A program made the position numbers and the translations under genes. 11,387 bases of DNA, taken from Kiritimatiellota bacterium. Its GTDB lineage: Bacteria > Verrucomicrobiota > Kiritimatiellia > RFP12 > UBA1067. Under the pieces are notes generated by a model. That model was not told the origin of the DNA. It worked only from the letters and a program-made list of their open reading frames with translations, and searched no databases. The DNA lies in contig WRML01000035.1 of assembly GCA_009777165.1 (NCBI GenBank), positions 1-11,387 of the forward strand, written 5' to 3'. Positions 1-6,269 of the stretch are shown here, one piece after another. Each line of letters starts with the position of its first letter. Position 1 is the stretch's first letter.

Positions 1-836
1 CGCATGTCCTTGCCCGCGCTGTCGAACGCCGCGATCAGCCGCAGGATGGTCGGCATCTCTCCCTTCAGCACGGCCTGTGCCAAGCCTTCGAGCGACTGGC
101 GCGAGACCAGGCCGAACACCGCCAACACGTCGTCCTCCGTCAGCGAGTCGCCTTTGAACGACACGAGCTGGTCGAGCGAGGAGAGCGCATCACGCATCCC
201 TCCCTCCGCACCGCGCGCGATGGCGAGCAGCGCGTCGCCCGTGATGGTGATACGTTCGGCATCGCAGATCGTCCGCAACCGCTCCACGATCAGGAGGGAT
301 GGGATCCGGTGCAGGTCGAAACGCTGGCACCGCGAGATGATGGTGGCCAGGACCTTGTCGCCCTCGGTGGTGGCGAAGATGAATTTCACATGCGCGGGCG
401 GCTCTTCCAGCGTCTTCAGCAACGCGTTGAATGCGGCGGTCGAGAGCATGTGGACTTCGTCAATAATGAAGATCTTAAACTTGCCCCGGGTCGGCGCGAA
501 TTGGACTTGGTCGCGCAAGTCGCGCACCTGGTCCACGCCGTTGTTGGACGCGCCGTCAATCTCCAGCACATCCAGCGAGTTGCCGGTTGTGATTTCCTTA
601 CACATCGGGCACTCGTTGCAGGGATGCGGCGTGGGGCCCTTCTCGCAGTTGAGTGCCTTGGCGAAGATACGCGCCAATGATGTCTTGCCGATGCCTCGCG
701 GACCGACGAACAAGTATGCGTGCGCCACGCGGTTGATTTCAATCGCGTTCGTCAGTGTGCGGGTCACGTGTTCCTGTCCCACCACGTCCTCAAATCCCTT
801 GGGACGCCATTTCCGTGCTAACACTTCGTATGCCAT
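1..836 (-). CDS. dnaX: DNA polymerase III subunit gamma/tau, N-terminal part (runs off left edge)
   Basis: DnaX is the clamp-loader ATPase that loads the beta sliding clamp for replication. Translating the minus strand from the ATG at 836 gives about 278 residues opening MAYEVLARKWRPKGFEDVVG, the standard DnaX start. The AAA+ module is complete. It has a Walker A GPRGIGKT (residues 45-52), a four-cysteine zinc module at C64, C73, C76 and C79, and a Walker B DEVH (126-129). It also has sensor 1 FATTE (154-158), the arginine finger in SRCQRF (R169) and the sensor 2 GGMRDALS (R215). The C-terminal part lies beyond position 1, so the tau-specific domain and any frameshift site for gamma cannot be assessed. 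No clear Shine-Dalgarno precedes the ATG; the upstream bases are AT-rich. It lies downstream of pfp on the same strand but about 280 bp away, so it probably has its own promoter, which I could not place with confidence. Confidence 0.97.
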   Translation of the reverse strand, partial: MAYEVLARKWRPKGFEDVVGQEHVTRTLTNAIEINRVAHAYLFVGPRGIGKTSLARIFAKALNCEKGPTPHPCNECPMCKEITTGNSLDVLEIDGASNNGVDQVRDLRDQVQFAPTRGKFKIFIIDEVHMLSTAAFNALLKTLEEPPAHVKFIFATTEGDKVLATIISRCQRFDLHRIPSLLIVERLRTICDAERITITGDALLAIARGAEGGMRDALSSLDQLVSFKGDSLTEDDVLAVFGLVSRQSLEGLAQAVLKGEMPTILRLIAAFDSAGKDM

Positions 837-889
837 AAGTCAATAAGTTTACCATTTTTCTGTTTGTCACTTCCACCAAAACTTTCATC

Positions 890-913
890 TGTCGGATTCG
901 CTGTCGGATTCGC
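890..913. repeat. 12-bp perfect tandem repeat, two copies
   Basis: The unit TGTCGGATTCGC occurs twice back to back (890-901 and 902-913), in the region upstream of the dnaX start on the minus strand. It could be a protein-binding repeat in the dnaX leader or promoter, or a simple slippage product. The sequence does not decide between them. Confidence 0.8.
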
Positions 914-965
914 TTTTAAAAATGCTTCCCGTTTTGCGTGATGCAATCCTGTTGTATTTTACAGA

Positions 966-1068
966 ACGCTAGAAAAAACCTACGGAACCGAGGAGCCCGA
1001 AGACGCAGGGGGGGAATAACACCCTTTCTTCCTTGGGTCCCCTTAGTCTCCTTGGTCCCCTCTAGCGT
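966..1068. repeat. Intergenic inverted-repeat element with internal ~10-bp repeats
   Basis: ACGCTAGA at 966-973 is the exact reverse complement of TCTAGCGT at 1061-1068, so these ends could pair across about 87 bp. Inside are near-repeats of about 10 bp: CCTTGGGTCCCC at 1031-1042 and CCTTGGTCCCC at 1050-1060, with CCTTAGTC between them. The 13-mer CAGAACGCTAGAA (962-974) recurs exactly inside the folC insertion at 10994-11006, which suggests a shared family of dispersed repeats. No ORF is evident. It separates the 3' end of pfp from the dnaX leader. Confidence 0.55.
973..993 (-). terminator. Possible weak intrinsic terminator after pfp
   Basis: Read on the minus strand, CCTCGGTTCCGTAGG can form a 5-bp stem with one bulged T and a 4-nt loop, and is followed directly by six T residues. 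The U tract is good but the stem is short, and it lies about 120 bp past the pfp stop codon. A second small hairpin, AGGGC-TGAAC-GCCCT, lies nearer to the stop. Confidence 0.3.
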
Positions 1069-1116
1069 GTGTAAGGGCGTTCAGCCCTGTTGCCATCTAC
1101 ACATCTGAACAGGCCC

Positions 1117-2349
1117 TTAGTGCGCGACCTCGACTTTTACGCCTTTGGTCTGGCCGAGCGCGGCGAGCAGGTCACTGAACCACGGCGCGTCAATGTCGAA
1201 CGGCTTGCCGCCCTTGATGCGCGGGAACTCGCACGCACGCAACTCGCCGCCCTGATCCTCGTCCTGCCCGACCACGCCGCCGACACCTGCGAGTGCGCAC
1301 GCGACCGCCTTCACCGCACAGGCGCGGATGAGCTCCTTGTCCTGTGCGTTGGGCGCGGCGGCGCGGCTGTAGTAGCCGCTCTTCTGCACCATCGTCTTCT
1401 CCGCGCCGAGCATCTCGCCGAACTGTTTCGCGAACCACCCCCCCACGTTCACCTTGTCCAGGCGCGGATGCCCGAACGCGTCGCGCGGGACCTCCTCGCC
1501 CTTGACCTCGAGCTCCCGGATGATCGCATCCACGCATGCGCCCTCGGAAACGAAGATGTTCACGCAGTCGTTCGTGTCCATCACCTTGCGCAGACGGGCC
1601 GCCTCGGACTGCGGGTCGAACGCCATCTCCGGGACGTACACCGCGTGGACGTCCTCGCGCTCGCGGGTCAGGCCAAACGCGGGCAGGTAGCTGAACGTGT
1701 CCAGCAGCTTACGGTACGCGACGGCGGTCGCGGCGGTGAGCCACCCGCAGTTGCGCCCCATCACCTCGTGGATGATCAACATGCGCGGGTTGGCGGTGTT
1801 CTCCTTGACGATGTTGGCGAAGAAACGGGCCCCCTCGTCGGCGGCGGTTCACGCGCCGAGACTCTGGCGGATGGGATAAACATCGTTGTCAATGGTCTTA
1901 GGGAGGCCAACGACGGTCAGGCCGTAATTGTTCGCCGCGAGGTACGCCGCGAGGTCGGCAGCAGCCGTGTTGGTGTCGTCGCCGCCGATGGTGTGCAGCA
2001 CGTCTACGCCGTCCTTCACGAGCTGGTCGGCGGCGATCTTCTGCGGGTCCTCGCCCTCCTTGACCAGGCCGCGCTTCACGCAGTCCTTGACGTTCGTCAA
2101 CTTCACGCGGCTGTTGCCGATGGGGCTGCCGCCGTGCCCGGTGAGGAACAGCGCGTTCTTGCGGACCTCGGGCGTGACGCGGATGCTGTTGCCTTTCAAC
2201 AGCCCCATGTAGCCGTTGACGTACCCGATGATCTTGATGTCGGGCGCGACACGCGAATACTCCGCGATGAGATAACCGATTGCCGAACTCAGGCACGGCG
2301 CGAGGCCACCTGCTGTGAGGATACCGACTTTGTTCACCTGCTTGCTCAT
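1117..2349 (-). pseudogene. pfp: PPi-dependent 6-phosphofructokinase interrupted by an in-frame UGA
   Basis: This enzyme reversibly phosphorylates fructose 6-phosphate using pyrophosphate in cytosolic glycolysis and gluconeogenesis. From the ATG at 2349, preceded by AGGAAG, the frame reads 166 residues, meets TGA at 1851-1849, and continues in the same frame to TAA at 1117-1119. Read through, it would be about 410 residues, normal for this family. The first part has the phosphate loop GILTAGG (9-15), the PPi-type GGDD motif (122-125) rather than the GGDG of ATP enzymes, and PKTIDND (150-156), whose Lys also marks PPi use. The second part has MGRNCGW and runs to a normal-looking C-terminus. 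The interrupted segment reads SLGA-stop-TAADEGARFF, where the family has Trp. Both halves look well conserved, so the break is recent, a sequencing error, or read through. The ATG at 1782 in the second half has no well-spaced ribosome binding site. Confidence 0.88.
1849..1851 (-). other. In-frame UGA codon replacing a conserved Trp in pfp
   Basis: The minus-strand codon at 1851-1849 is TGA, and one G at its third position would restore TGG. The flanking residues SLGA and TAA are the conserved PFP context SLGAWTAA. TGA serves as the ordinary stop of several neighbouring genes (GH16, the coiled-coil gene, glgA, the 4491 lipoprotein), and Trp is otherwise TGG, so general recoding is not supported. 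Confidence 0.9.
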
Positions 2350-2472
2350 GATGCTTCCTTTATGGTTAATAAGACACGAAACAAATACCCCTGAAAAGAA
2401 GTGAATCAGATTACACTACACCGCCCCGAAATGTCCAGCAGATTCCCGAATTTTAGCGTTTAGCGCAATTGT

Positions 2473-2489
2473 AATTCGCGAATTCGCGA
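2473..2489. promoter_or_regulatory. Palindromic candidate operator in the pfp/GH16 divergent region
   Basis: TCGCGAATTCGCGA (2476-2489) is a perfect 14-bp palindrome. The 8-mer AATTCGCG is also tandemly duplicated (2473-2480, 2481-2488). It abuts the proposed -35 box of the GH16 gene, where a repressor or activator could bind. The binding role is inference. Confidence 0.45.
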
Positions 2490-2519
2490 TTGCAAGGGTG
2501 GTGGGATTTTTGCTACATT
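2490..2519 (+). promoter_or_regulatory. Sigma-70-type promoter for the GH16 gene
   Basis: A -35 box TTGCAA (2490-2495) and a -10 box TACATT (2514-2519) are separated by 18 bp. Transcription would start near 2526, giving a leader of only about 20 nt that contains AAGGAGG (2534-2540). The -10 and following bases, TACATTGA, match those of the promoter proposed for the SMP-30 lipoprotein operon. Confidence 0.55.
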
Positions 2520-2547
2520 GACGCATCCTTAAAAAGGAGGAATGGGA

Positions 2548-3318
2548 ATGAAGCGCGTGAGCATGTTGATGGTGGTCGGGGTGGTGGCGGTGTCCGCAAG
2601 GGCGGTGGACGCCAACAAGTGGGAGCTGGTATGGTCGGAGGAATTCAACGGGAACGGGCTGGTTGACGACACGGTCTGGAATTATGAGAAGGGGTTCGTC
2701 CGCAACAAGGAGGCGCAGTATTACACGGCGGAGCGGGCGGAAAATGTCGTGATGCGGGACGGCAACCTGGTCATCACGGCGCAGAAGGAGGATTTCGCCG
2801 ACAACGCCAAGTACACCTCGGGGAGCATTAACACCAAGGGCAAGAAGGCATTCCACTACGGGCGCATCGAGGTTCGGGCGAAGCTGCCGGTGGGGCAGGG
2901 CAACTGGCCGGCAATCTGGATGATGGGGGTCGAGGGGGGATGGCCCACGTGCGGGGAGATTGACATCATGGAGCACGTCTGGGCGCACTCGAACACGGTC
3001 CACGCCACGGTGCATTGGTCCAAGGATAACGGGCACACCAGCAAAGGCTCGAAGATTGAGAATCAGAAACCCTATGCGGACTTCCATGTCTATGCGGTGG
3101 AGTGGGACGAGAACGAGCTGAAATTTTTCCTCGACGACACGCCGTATTTCACGTTCGACATCAACCTCGCGGGCGAGGGCGCGGCGAACCCCTTCCGCAA
3201 GCCACATTACCTGCTGCTGAACCTCGCCATCGGCGGGAGCTGGGGGGGGGCCATTGACGATGCCATCTTCCCCTGTGAGTACCTGATTGACTCTGTCCGC
3301 TATTACAAACGCAAGTGA
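2548..3318 (+). CDS. Secreted GH16 beta-glucanase (laminarinase type)
   Basis: This 256-residue glycoside hydrolase of family GH16 probably cleaves beta-1,3 or mixed-linkage glucans outside the cytoplasm. An N-terminal signal peptide (about 1-19) ends in SARA with likely cleavage before VDA. The GH16 active site is GEIDIMEH (136-143). E137 is the expected nucleophile, D139 the assisting acid and E142 the acid/base. The extra residue giving ExDxxE is the beta-bulge form typical of laminarinases and lichenases. Other family segments are LVWSEEFNG near the N-terminus, YGRIEVRAKLP (104-114), WPAIWMM (120-126) and NLAIGGSWGG near the C-terminus. There is no carbohydrate-binding module. The ATG at 2548 is preferred over 2542 because AAGGAGG at 2534-2540 is 7 nt from it, while 2542 is only 1 nt away. 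The exact substrate cannot be read from the sequence. Confidence 0.93.
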   Translation: MKRVSMLMVVGVVAVSARAVDANKWELVWSEEFNGNGLVDDTVWNYEKGFVRNKEAQYYTAERAENVVMRDGNLVITAQKEDFADNAKYTSGSINTKGKKAFHYGRIEVRAKLPVGQGNWPAIWMMGVEGGWPTCGEIDIMEHVWAHSNTVHATVHWSKDNGHTSKGSKIENQKPYADFHVYAVEWDENELKFFLDDTPYFTFDINLAGEGAANPFRKPHYLLLNLAIGGSWGGAIDDAIFPCEYLIDSVRYYKRK

Positions 3319-3342
3319 ACAGTCGCAAGGAAAGTCCTAAGC

Positions 3343-3372
3343 GGGCATTGCGAATCTCTTGCAACGCCCTTT
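3343..3372 (+). terminator. Possible terminator hairpin between convergent genes
   Basis: GGGCATTGC (3343-3351) pairs with GCAACGCCC (3361-3369) over nine positions with one mismatch around a 9-nt loop, followed by only TTT. It lies 24 nt after the GH16 stop and before the 3' end of the convergent lipoprotein operon, where a shared terminator would be expected. The short T tract keeps confidence low. Confidence 0.4.
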
Positions 3373-3420
3373 CCCACCTGCCCCCCCCTTCTAGAGGATC
3401 CCTGGATTTCAACACGAACC

Positions 3421-4476
3421 TTACAAATCAATGACCGACATCGTGTGCGTCTTGTTCTCCTTGTGCGGGCCAAACGTGAGGCTGATGTTGGACACATAGA
3501 CCTTGTCGCCGACGCGGATGCACTCGGACGGCGCGTGAAGCTTCCCGTCCGCGCCGTCGCCCGGAGGGTTCTTCGCGATGATGTGCGTGTCGCCGCAGCA
3601 CGCCTCGATCAGCACCACCGCGTTGCCGATGAAGTCGGCGGCCCAGAGCCCGTTCTCGCCGTCATACTGCAGACCGTCGAGGCTCTCCACGCCGGCCTTT
3701 TTACAGTCCGCGAACGGTTTGAACGTCTTCACCTTGCGGTTCTCGTCGAACGTCATCTTCCACAGCACCGCGTCGCCGAAGTTGCAGACATAGACGTTGC
3801 CGTCCTCGTCCGCCGCGATACCGTTCGCGCCGACCGACCACTTGCCCGTCGTCTCGAATGTGCCGATGTAGTGCGGGTCATCCATGCCCGCCTTCACCGC
3901 GACCGGGGCATCCGCCGACAGCTCCGACAACCTGAACGCGCACACGCCGCTGGTGAACGGGTCCTTCGTGCCGAAGTTCGTGTCCGCGACATACAGCCAG
4001 TCGCCGAACGCCGTGATGCCGTTGGCCTCGTTGATGCCGTTGACGACGGTCTCCACGCCCTCCGCCTTGCCGTCCTTCATCACCACGCGCAGGATGCGCG
4101 ACTTCCCGAGCCCCTTGCCCGTGAAGTTCTGGTTGTCGTTCACGTACAGGTTGCCGTCCGACCCGACCACGATGCCCAGCGCGCAGACGAATCCCGTCTC
4201 CGGGTGCACGGGCAACTCCACGACCTCCTCCAGCTGCTCTTGGCCTGGCGTGAAACGCACGATCTTCGACGGCTTGCCCGACGCCAGGTTATTCATGTTC
4301 ACATACACATAACCATCGTTCGCGCACATCCCGTCGGGGTTTGTGTACCCCAACTTGCTGAGGTCAAACAACGGACGCGGCTTCAAGAGTCCCGCATGTT
4401 CCTGATGCTCTTTCGAACACCCGGCGAATCCGACGACCACTGCCGCCGCCAACGAACCCATCACCAACTTCTTCAT
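3421..4476 (-). CDS. SMP-30/gluconolactonase-like beta-propeller lipoprotein (second gene of operon)
   Basis: This is a 351-residue predicted lipoprotein. MKKLVMGSLAAAVVVGFAGC is a classical lipoprotein signal with lipid-attached C20, followed by a beta-propeller of NHL/SMP-30 type. Repeated blade motifs include DGNLYVNDN (107-115), ANGITAFGDWLYVADTN (151-167), GANGIAADEDGNVYVCNFGD (216-235) and SLDGLQYDGENGLWAADFIG (265-284). By analogy with SMP-30 lactonases, the metal site would use NPDG (46-49), the N of NGI (152) and the D of SLDG (267). The first position is Asp here, unlike the usual Glu. A lactonase or sugar-binding role is inference. The start at 4476 is chosen because AGGAG precedes it by about 6 nt, and it begins the lipoprotein signal. 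An upstream in-frame ATG at 4500 would add eight charged residues. It starts 14 nt after the stop of its paralogue, so the two are co-transcribed. Confidence 0.85.
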   Translation of the reverse strand: MKKLVMGSLAAAVVVGFAGCSKEHQEHAGLLKPRPLFDLSKLGYTNPDGMCANDGYVYVNMNNLASGKPSKIVRFTPGQEQLEEVVELPVHPETGFVCALGIVVGSDGNLYVNDNQNFTGKGLGKSRILRVVMKDGKAEGVETVVNGINEANGITAFGDWLYVADTNFGTKDPFTSGVCAFRLSELSADAPVAVKAGMDDPHYIGTFETTGKWSVGANGIAADEDGNVYVCNFGDAVLWKMTFDENRKVKTFKPFADCKKAGVESLDGLQYDGENGLWAADFIGNAVVLIEACCGDTHIIAKNPPGDGADGKLHAPSECIRVGDKVYVSNISLTFGPHKENKTHTMSVIDL

Positions 4477-4490
4477 GTTTCTCTCCTTCT

Positions 4491-5561
4491 TCATTTCCAT
4501 TTAATGACCGATATGGCCTGATGTTCCGTCGCCACATGGCCACCGAACGCCAGATTGAAATTCACGACATACAGCTTGTCCTCCCGGCGGATCACATCCG
4601 CTGGGGTGTCCAAGTTACCGTCCGCCGCGTCGTGCGGGATTTTGCTCCGCGCGATGACCCTTGCCCGGGGGTTCATCACATCCACGTAGCCGACCGAGTT
4701 GCCCAGCAAGTCCGCAACCCAAATCAGGTTGTCAACCGCATGGTAATGGGCGCCGTCGAGTGAGGTCATCCCGAACCTGCGCGTGTCCACCCACGGCTTG
4801 CACGCCATCACCTTGCCCTTGCCATCGAACACCGCCCGCCACATCACGCCGTCGCCGAAGCTGCAGACGAAGAGGTTGCCGTCGCCGTCGAACGTCAGGC
4901 CGTTCGCGCTGTACTGTACCTTCGGGTTCCGCGTCTCGATGGTCAGCAGGCAATGCGGATCCGTCGCGACCGTTTTGACGGCGACCGGCCTGCCCGCGTT
5001 GAGTTCCGCCAGTGCGACCTTGAACACCGCCCCGGTCGTCACGCCGTTTGCGGCACGGCTCAGCACGGTCTCCGTCACATACACGTCATTCCCCTTCATC
5101 GCAATACCATTGATGTGGTTGAATCCGACCGCCACGACATCTACGTTCGTGGGCTTGCCGCCCTTGAACGTCACGCGCAGCAGGCGCGACTTGCCCCAGG
5201 TGTCGTCCGTGAAATGATTGTCGCACACATAGAGGTTGTCGTCCGCGCCGAACGCTAGCCCCAGCGGCGACACATCCGCCGAGAACGTCATCACGGTTTC
5301 CAGCTTGTCCTTCCCTGTGATGCGCATGATTTTCGCGGGCTTCTGGAGGAAGTCATTGCGCGCCGTGAAATAGATATCGTTCTGATAGAGCGTCACCCCC
5401 TCTGGGTTTGCCACCCCGTATTGGGTCAGGTCAAAGGCGCGTTTCACGGGCTTCAGCCCGTCCGCCGTTTCCCCGTCTCCCCCCCACATCGAATTCCATG
5501 TCGCGCACCCCCCTGCCAGCAGAAGCGCCACTGCCATCCCTGTCGTAACCACCCGTCTCAT
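4491..5561 (-). CDS. SMP-30/gluconolactonase-like beta-propeller lipoprotein (first gene of operon)
   Basis: This 356-residue protein is a paralogue of the next gene downstream. Both share the order FDL..G..NP(D/E)G, KP.KI.R.T, LYV.DN.FT, GKSR.LRV, NGI, DPH, FGD, SLDG, ADL.GN. The N-terminus MRRVVTTGMAVALLLAGGC looks like a lipoprotein signal with C19 as the lipidation site, though AGGC is a less typical lipobox. Candidate metal ligands are E54 in NPEG, N151 in NGI and D269 in SLDG, so this copy keeps the canonical Glu that its partner replaces with Asp. Blades with DDNLYVCDN, GDGNLFVCSFGDGVMW and NLIWVADLLGN support the propeller. The start at 5561 lies 8 nt from GGAG; the ATG at 5567 is only about 2 nt from it. 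A membrane-attached lactonase or sugar-handling protein is plausible but unproven. Confidence 0.85.
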   Translation of the reverse strand: MRRVVTTGMAVALLLAGGCATWNSMWGGDGETADGLKPVKRAFDLTQYGVANPEGVTLYQNDIYFTARNDFLQKPAKIMRITGKDKLETVMTFSADVSPLGLAFGADDNLYVCDNHFTDDTWGKSRLLRVTFKGGKPTNVDVVAVGFNHINGIAMKGNDVYVTETVLSRAANGVTTGAVFKVALAELNAGRPVAVKTVATDPHCLLTIETRNPKVQYSANGLTFDGDGNLFVCSFGDGVMWRAVFDGKGKVMACKPWVDTRRFGMTSLDGAHYHAVDNLIWVADLLGNSVGYVDVMNPRARVIARSKIPHDAADGNLDTPADVIRREDKLYVVNFNLAFGGHVATEHQAISVIKWK

Positions 5562-5627
5562 CCTCATCTCTCCTTTACTTTGTGTTTCGGAAATCCATTC
5601 TCTTCCCTTATGCGAAGAAGTGGAATC

Positions 5628-5656
5628 AATGTAACATAGGAACGGGAGATTGGCAA
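5628..5656 (-). promoter_or_regulatory. Promoter for the SMP-30-like lipoprotein operon
   Basis: On the minus strand a -35 box TTGCCA (5656-5651) and a -10 box TACATT (5633-5628) are spaced by 17 bp. Transcription would begin near 5621, about 60 nt before the start codon. The -10 and following bases TACATTGA are identical to those at the GH16 promoter. Confidence 0.55.
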
Positions 5657-5706
5657 GACGGAGTTTTCATCATCCGTTGGTTCTATTCCCCTGCTCCCGG
5701 TACTGC

Positions 5707-5735
5707 TTGCATAAACCGATCATTTCTGCTATAAT
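5707..5735 (+). promoter_or_regulatory. Strong sigma-70 promoter for the coiled-coil/glgA unit
   Basis: TTGCAT (5707-5712) and a consensus TATAAT (5730-5735) are spaced by 17 bp, with an extended -10 TG dinucleotide (TGCTATAAT). This is the best promoter in the window. Transcription would start near 5742, about 156 nt before the likely start codon at 5898. Most of that leader is the hairpin element at 5758-5883. Confidence 0.8.
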
Positions 5736-5749
5736 GAAACGCACTTTTT

Positions 5750-5891
5750 GAAAGGGATCATGTGTTTCGTCACAACGTACAACGAGTGCCGTCATCGAAT
5801 GACGCAAATGAACACGGATGCAATCATTCGCGTATCTTCGCGTCATGCGATGACAGCAAACCGTTGTGTACGCTGTGACAAAAGAAAGGGA
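5750..5891. mobile_element. MITE-like hairpin element with flanking direct repeats in a 5' leader
   Basis: The 8-mer GAAAGGGA occurs at 5750-5757 and 5884-5891. Between them is a 126-bp segment that is a long imperfect inverted repeat. The arm 5765-5805 matches the reverse complement of 5840-5883 at about 35 of 41 positions with small bulges. The inner 15 bp (5791-5805 against 5840-5854) pair with one mismatch, and the loop is 5806-5839. The direct repeats look like a target-site duplication. The right copy acts as the ribosome binding site of the gene at 5898, so the insertion would have duplicated that site and moved the promoter 134 bp upstream. It encodes no transposase, so it would be non-autonomous. 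A long regulatory hairpin without transposition is the alternative. Confidence 0.6.
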
Positions 5892-5897
5892 CCGTTG

Positions 5898-6269
5898 ATG
5901 ATACGTTTTCTATGTGTGGGTTGGATGTGTGTGGGAGTGTGTCTCGGCGCGGCGCGCGCGCAGACACCCCCGAAGGCTGATGATGACCTGAATGACCTCA
6001 TGGCGTTGCGCTCGAAGGTCATGATCGAGGCGTACCAGTTACAAATGGAGATACGCCAGATGTGGAGCGACCCGGCGTATACCTCGCCCGAAATCGAGGC
6101 GTTGCGGAAAAAGCACAAAGCTCTCCAGGAGGAGATTCTCCGCACGCAAACGGAGATCGGGGCGAAGGTCGAGGCACTTCCAGAACTCCAGCCGAAAGTA
6201 AAGAAACTGGAAGAGACGAACAAACGGGTGGAAGAGCTGAACAAAAAAATCGAAGAGAAGATGCGATGA
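5898..6269 (+). CDS. Small exported coiled-coil protein, unknown function
   Basis: This 123-residue protein has a signal peptide, MIRFLCVGWMCVGVCLGAARA, with likely cleavage before QTPP. A short acidic segment (DDDLNDL) follows, then an almost uninterrupted helix rich in Glu, Lys and Leu (about 35-123) with heptad character, notably VKKLEETNKRVEELNKKIEE. It is probably periplasmic. No family is recognised. The start at 5898 is supported by GAAAGGGA 6 nt upstream and by the signal peptide beginning there. The frame is open back to an ATG at 5760, which has its own GAAAGGGA copy and would add 46 residues translated from the hairpin element. Its stop overlaps the glgA start as ATGA, so the two are co-translated although one product is exported and the other should be cytosolic. 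Confidence 0.75.
   Translation: MIRFLCVGWMCVGVCLGAARAQTPPKADDDLNDLMALRSKVMIEAYQLQMEIRQMWSDPAYTSPEIEALRKKHKALQEEILRTQTEIGAKVEALPELQPKVKKLEETNKRVEELNKKIEEKMR

Noticed and set aside
1849..1851. UGA recoded as Trp or selenocysteine
   Set aside because: TGA ends several genes here and TGG is the usual Trp codon. The family position is Trp, not Cys or Sec, and I saw no convincing stem-loop directly after the codon.
1090..2394. Long open frame on the plus strand opposite pfp
   Set aside because: Its translation is Arg/Val/Ala/Asp-rich low-information sequence without motifs, and it lies exactly opposite the PFP frame, whose conserved motifs are clear. It is a GC-rich antisense shadow.
3391..3406. 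TCTAGAGGATCCC resembling the XbaI-BamHI part of a pUC polylinker
   Set aside because: The match stops after about 13 bp, with no adjoining polylinker or vector sequence on either side, so chance is the better explanation.
3445..4521. Long plus-strand open frame opposite the SMP-30-like lipoprotein
   Set aside because: It has no signal, motifs or ribosome binding site. The minus strand has a lipoprotein signal and propeller repeats, so the plus frame is a shadow.
5750..5891. CRISPR or riboswitch interpretation of the leader hairpin
   Set aside because: There is one palindrome, no regularly spaced repeats, and no conserved riboswitch core that I can recognise. Flanking direct repeats fit an insertion better.
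6062..6265. Longer N-terminus for GlgA starting near 6062
   Set aside because: This stretch overlaps the coiled-coil gene in another frame, has no family similarity, and the ATG at 6266 gives the expected GlgA start.
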